DNA of 7,292 bases from CAINVV01 sp036508555 (GTDB lineage: Bacteria > Bacteroidota > Bacteroidia > Bacteroidales > Prolixibacteraceae): assembly GCA_036508555.1 (NCBI GenBank), contig DATCHD010000039.1, positions 1-7,292 of the forward strand. The letters run 5' to 3'. This document shows positions 5,105 to 7,292 of this stretch, piece after piece; the first letter of the stretch is position 1; the number at the start of each line of letters is the position of its first letter. A program made the position numbers and the translations under genes. The notes beneath the pieces were generated by a model. The model saw nothing but the letters and a program-made list of their open reading frames with translations, was not told the DNA's origin and ran no database searches.

Positions 5105-7292
5105 ATGAAAGTTGAAAGTGCAACAGCATTACCTTTCTTTTTTTTTTTTTCATTCAATCAACATTAGCCCGACCAGGTGATCTTGAGGTCAGGTTGCTCA
5201 ACGAAAAAGTAAAAGAAATGGTAGCAGGATCTACTTCTAATGTTCTCGTAGCATTTATTAACCATTCTGACACTTTAAGAGAGGTTCAATATAAACTCAA
5301 ATCACCGAACAACAACTGGAGGCAGATTACTGATTATTCATCTATACAAATTGAAAAAAACTCCAGTATAAACAAAATATTAAGTATTCACGTCCCGGAA
5401 AACACCAAAGCCGGCAACTACTCCATCGAACTGGAGGCATCTGAAAAGCTAGGAAACCAACCCCTCGGCAAGGTGAACATTCCTATTTATGTCAAGCCCA
5501 AATATGAGATCCGCGTAGATAAGTTAAAAGCTCCAAATTATTTATTTCCAGGTGATACGCTGGGTGTAAAATTTATTATCCGGAATTTATCAAATTTGGA
5601 CGTTACAGTAGCTGCCTCCATAATTAATAATAAGAAACTTGAAATCAGAAGCTTCAGTATTCCTATGGATTCATCCATTACTACGAAGGTATCTGTATCT
5701 ATTTCTAAAAACCTCAGCTATTTCACGCAGCAAAATGTTATCCTGGCAGGGTCCATCACAGACAAACCGGAAACAGAGAGTTCCAGCTCCTATTCGTTTG
5801 ATATCCTCCCTTCAGGAAATGTTAAATTTGATGGATACAATCGGATGCCCGTGAAAGTTTCGGGTATTCTTGCAACTAACAATGGCAATGAGAAAGGGGG
5901 TTATGGCTCGATGTTTGACATCCGTGGAGGAGGGCTTATCAACGAGATAAAAAATCAAAAGCTGGAGTTTCATCTTCGGGGACCTGATAGAGGCGGAAAT
6001 CCAATTCTTGGTTTGAATGATGAATATTATCTTACGTTCAGCACTCCCCGAACCGAAATTTTTCTCGGTGACAATAATTATCGATTAAGCGATTTGACAG
6101 AATCATCAAGAAGTGGCCGTGGGATAAAACTCCAGTACAACCTTGATAAACTGTCATTTGGTTCTTTCTTTCATTTTCCAAGATATTTCCCTGGAATCAA
6201 ACAGATCTTTTCATTTTATACGGACTACACAATAAGCGAGAAAGTTCGGCTCTCGGCCGGGTTCATTGCTAAGTTCGATACTTTAAATAAAAATGCCAAG
6301 TTGCTTTCCTTCTCGGGTTTTATCAAGCCGTTTTCGTGGGGGAAAGCGGAATTTGAACTGGCGACCGGGCTACAAGATCAAATGACCAAAGCTTTGAGGT
6401 CGAATCTAAATATCAACTATTCCATCTTTCGTTCACAACTAAGCTTCACATATTCAGACCCAAATTTTCAGGGGTATTCTTCCAATTCAATGCATATCTC
6501 ATCCGGAATCTCAGCAGATCTGACAAAGAAAGTGAACCTGTCTCTGAACTACGACGTTAACCGTTCCAATTTAGCTTTGGACACCCTGTATGCAAACGCC
6601 CCTTACAGTAAAAACATCTACTTTCTGACGAACTATCGGATGAATCCAACAAATTCTATCAGTTTGGGTGTATATATGATTGGCCTCGAGGATCGGGCAG
6701 CGATACCTCTCTTCAATTATACCAAATACAACGGAAGGATTTCTCTTCAAAGCAAATTTCGGCGAATTAGTTTGAATATTCAAGGCGACATGGGTAAAGT
6801 CGAAAATTTCCTTGGATCAAAAAACGGGGACATAACAGATTTTTACAATGGCTATTTTACGTTGAAATATTCGCTCAACGAATCAATAACAGCCAGTGGA
6901 TTTGTGAATTACCAGGGCGGGCAACAATACCTTATTACGGGTTTTCACCGATTTTATTATGGCGGGTCACTTCAGGCCAGCTTGAAAAAGAAAACCTATG
7001 TTTCGCTGGATTTCCAGAGTAACTATGAATTAAGTGAATATTTTCGAGAAAGAAGTCTTTTGTCATTCCAGGTGCATCATCGGTTTAATACTAATCATGA
7101 ATTTGAACTGAGCACAAATTACAATCTTGCAAAGAATTCATTGGACAAGAAGGAATTAAGTGTCCAACTTCGCTACACTTACACCATCAATGTCCCTTTG
7201 TCCAAGAAAAAAGATATCGGCAGCTTGAAAGGGAAAGTTCTCAATATGGGGATTGGACTTGTTGAAGGCATCATATTTAATCTGAACGGAAA
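5105..7292 (+). CDS. Usher-like outer-membrane beta-barrel protein, frame broken at a T run, 3' partial
   Basis: The main frame is open from 5116 to the window end (about 725 codons) with no stop, but has no in-frame ATG before 5218. The ATG at 5105 joins it only if the T13 run (5138-5150) gains one T or the ribosome slips -1. The result is a signal peptide (MKVESATALP, Phe run, IQSTLA|RPGD). As written, the 5105 frame ends after 20 codons at 5165. Two Ig-like domains follow (about 5176-5505 and 5506-5820), each with Pro-Gly-Asp or Lys-Ala-Gly-Asn-Tyr type turns. From about 5830 to 7200 come many alternating aromatic strands typical of an outer-membrane barrel, with a notable FLGDNNYRLSDL...SGRG motif (6061-6123). 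At 7225 a small post-barrel domain begins (LKGKVLN...VEGIIFNLNG), like the beta domain after usher or carboxypeptidase-regulatory barrels. Usher function is inferred from the chaperone and subunits upstream. Confidence 0.75.
5138..5150 (+). repeat. T13 homopolymer in signal-peptide codons
   Basis: Thirteen consecutive T lie between CCTTTC and CATTC, within the hydrophobic core of the barrel protein's signal peptide. Lengths of 11 or 14 T put ATG 5105 in frame with the downstream protein; 12 and 13 T do not. The run encodes Phe only, so any 3n+2 length keeps a workable signal peptide. This suits a phase-variable contingency tract or a slippery site, and it is also a typical place for a sequencing indel. 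Confidence 0.9.

Noticed and set aside
5639..5854. 71-codon plus-strand frame within the barrel gene
   Set aside because: It is in a different frame from the long open barrel frame, which runs unbroken through this stretch with coherent Ig-like sequence.
6571..6783. 70-codon minus-strand frame within the barrel gene
   Set aside because: It is opposite continuous barrel-strand coding sequence, with no start signal or recognisable motif.
2065..7292. Type IX secretion substrates or SusC/SusD-type nutrient uptake
   Set aside because: The completed secreted proteins lack C-terminal sorting domains. The barrel protein has Ig domains at its N terminus and no TonB box or plug domain pattern, and no SusD-like gene is present.
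5105..7292. Calling the barrel gene a dead pseudogene
   Set aside because: Apart from the single homopolymer-length problem, more than 700 codons are open with consistent protein character, so decay is less likely than slippage, phase variation or a sequencing error.

Overview
The window looks like chromosomal DNA from a member of the Bacteroidota, probably an environmental Cytophagia/Sphingobacteriia-type organism. The reasons are AT-rich DNA, exact matches to the Bacteroidota -7 promoter element (TAnnTTTG) in three intergenic gaps, weak Shine-Dalgarno signals, and secreted proteins with Gln just after the predicted signal-peptidase I site. The species cannot be named from this sequence.

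Layout, all on the + strand except the left edge. Bases 1-59 may hold a minus-strand gene fragment, weakly reminiscent of the C-terminal coiled coil of a type I restriction specificity subunit. A perfect 12-bp hairpin follows (107-147). Bases 293-2055 encode a compact two-component system: a soluble receiver-histidine kinase (REC, HisKA_3, HATPase) and a NarL/LuxR-type response regulator only 2 bp downstream. Nine bases further on begins the first of three tandem, diverged paralogous secreted proteins of about 190 residues (2065-2622, 2723-3298, 3474-4040). A strong terminator-like hairpin (4126-4156) and a new promoter candidate separate these from a periplasmic two-domain Ig-like, PapD/DUF916-like chaperone (4288-5079). 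Twenty-five bases later starts a very large exported protein that runs off the right edge: two Ig-like domains, then a long region of alternating aromatic/hydrophobic strands typical of an outer-membrane beta-barrel, then the start of a small post-barrel domain.

My reading is that this is a chaperone-usher-like surface-fibre locus: three subunits with donor-strand-like N termini and amphipathic last strands, a periplasmic chaperone, and an outer-membrane barrel as putative usher, controlled by the linked two-component system. It lacks the signatures of known Bacteroidota type V (lipoprotein) pili and of type IX secretion. The assignment rests on architecture and order, not on a database match.

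The most striking detail is a run of 13 T at 5138-5150 inside the signal-peptide codons of the barrel gene. As written, the only well-placed ATG (5105) is out of frame with the roughly 710 downstream codons. One extra T, or a -1 slip on the run, joins them exactly. This suggests phase variation, programmed slippage, or a homopolymer sequencing error.
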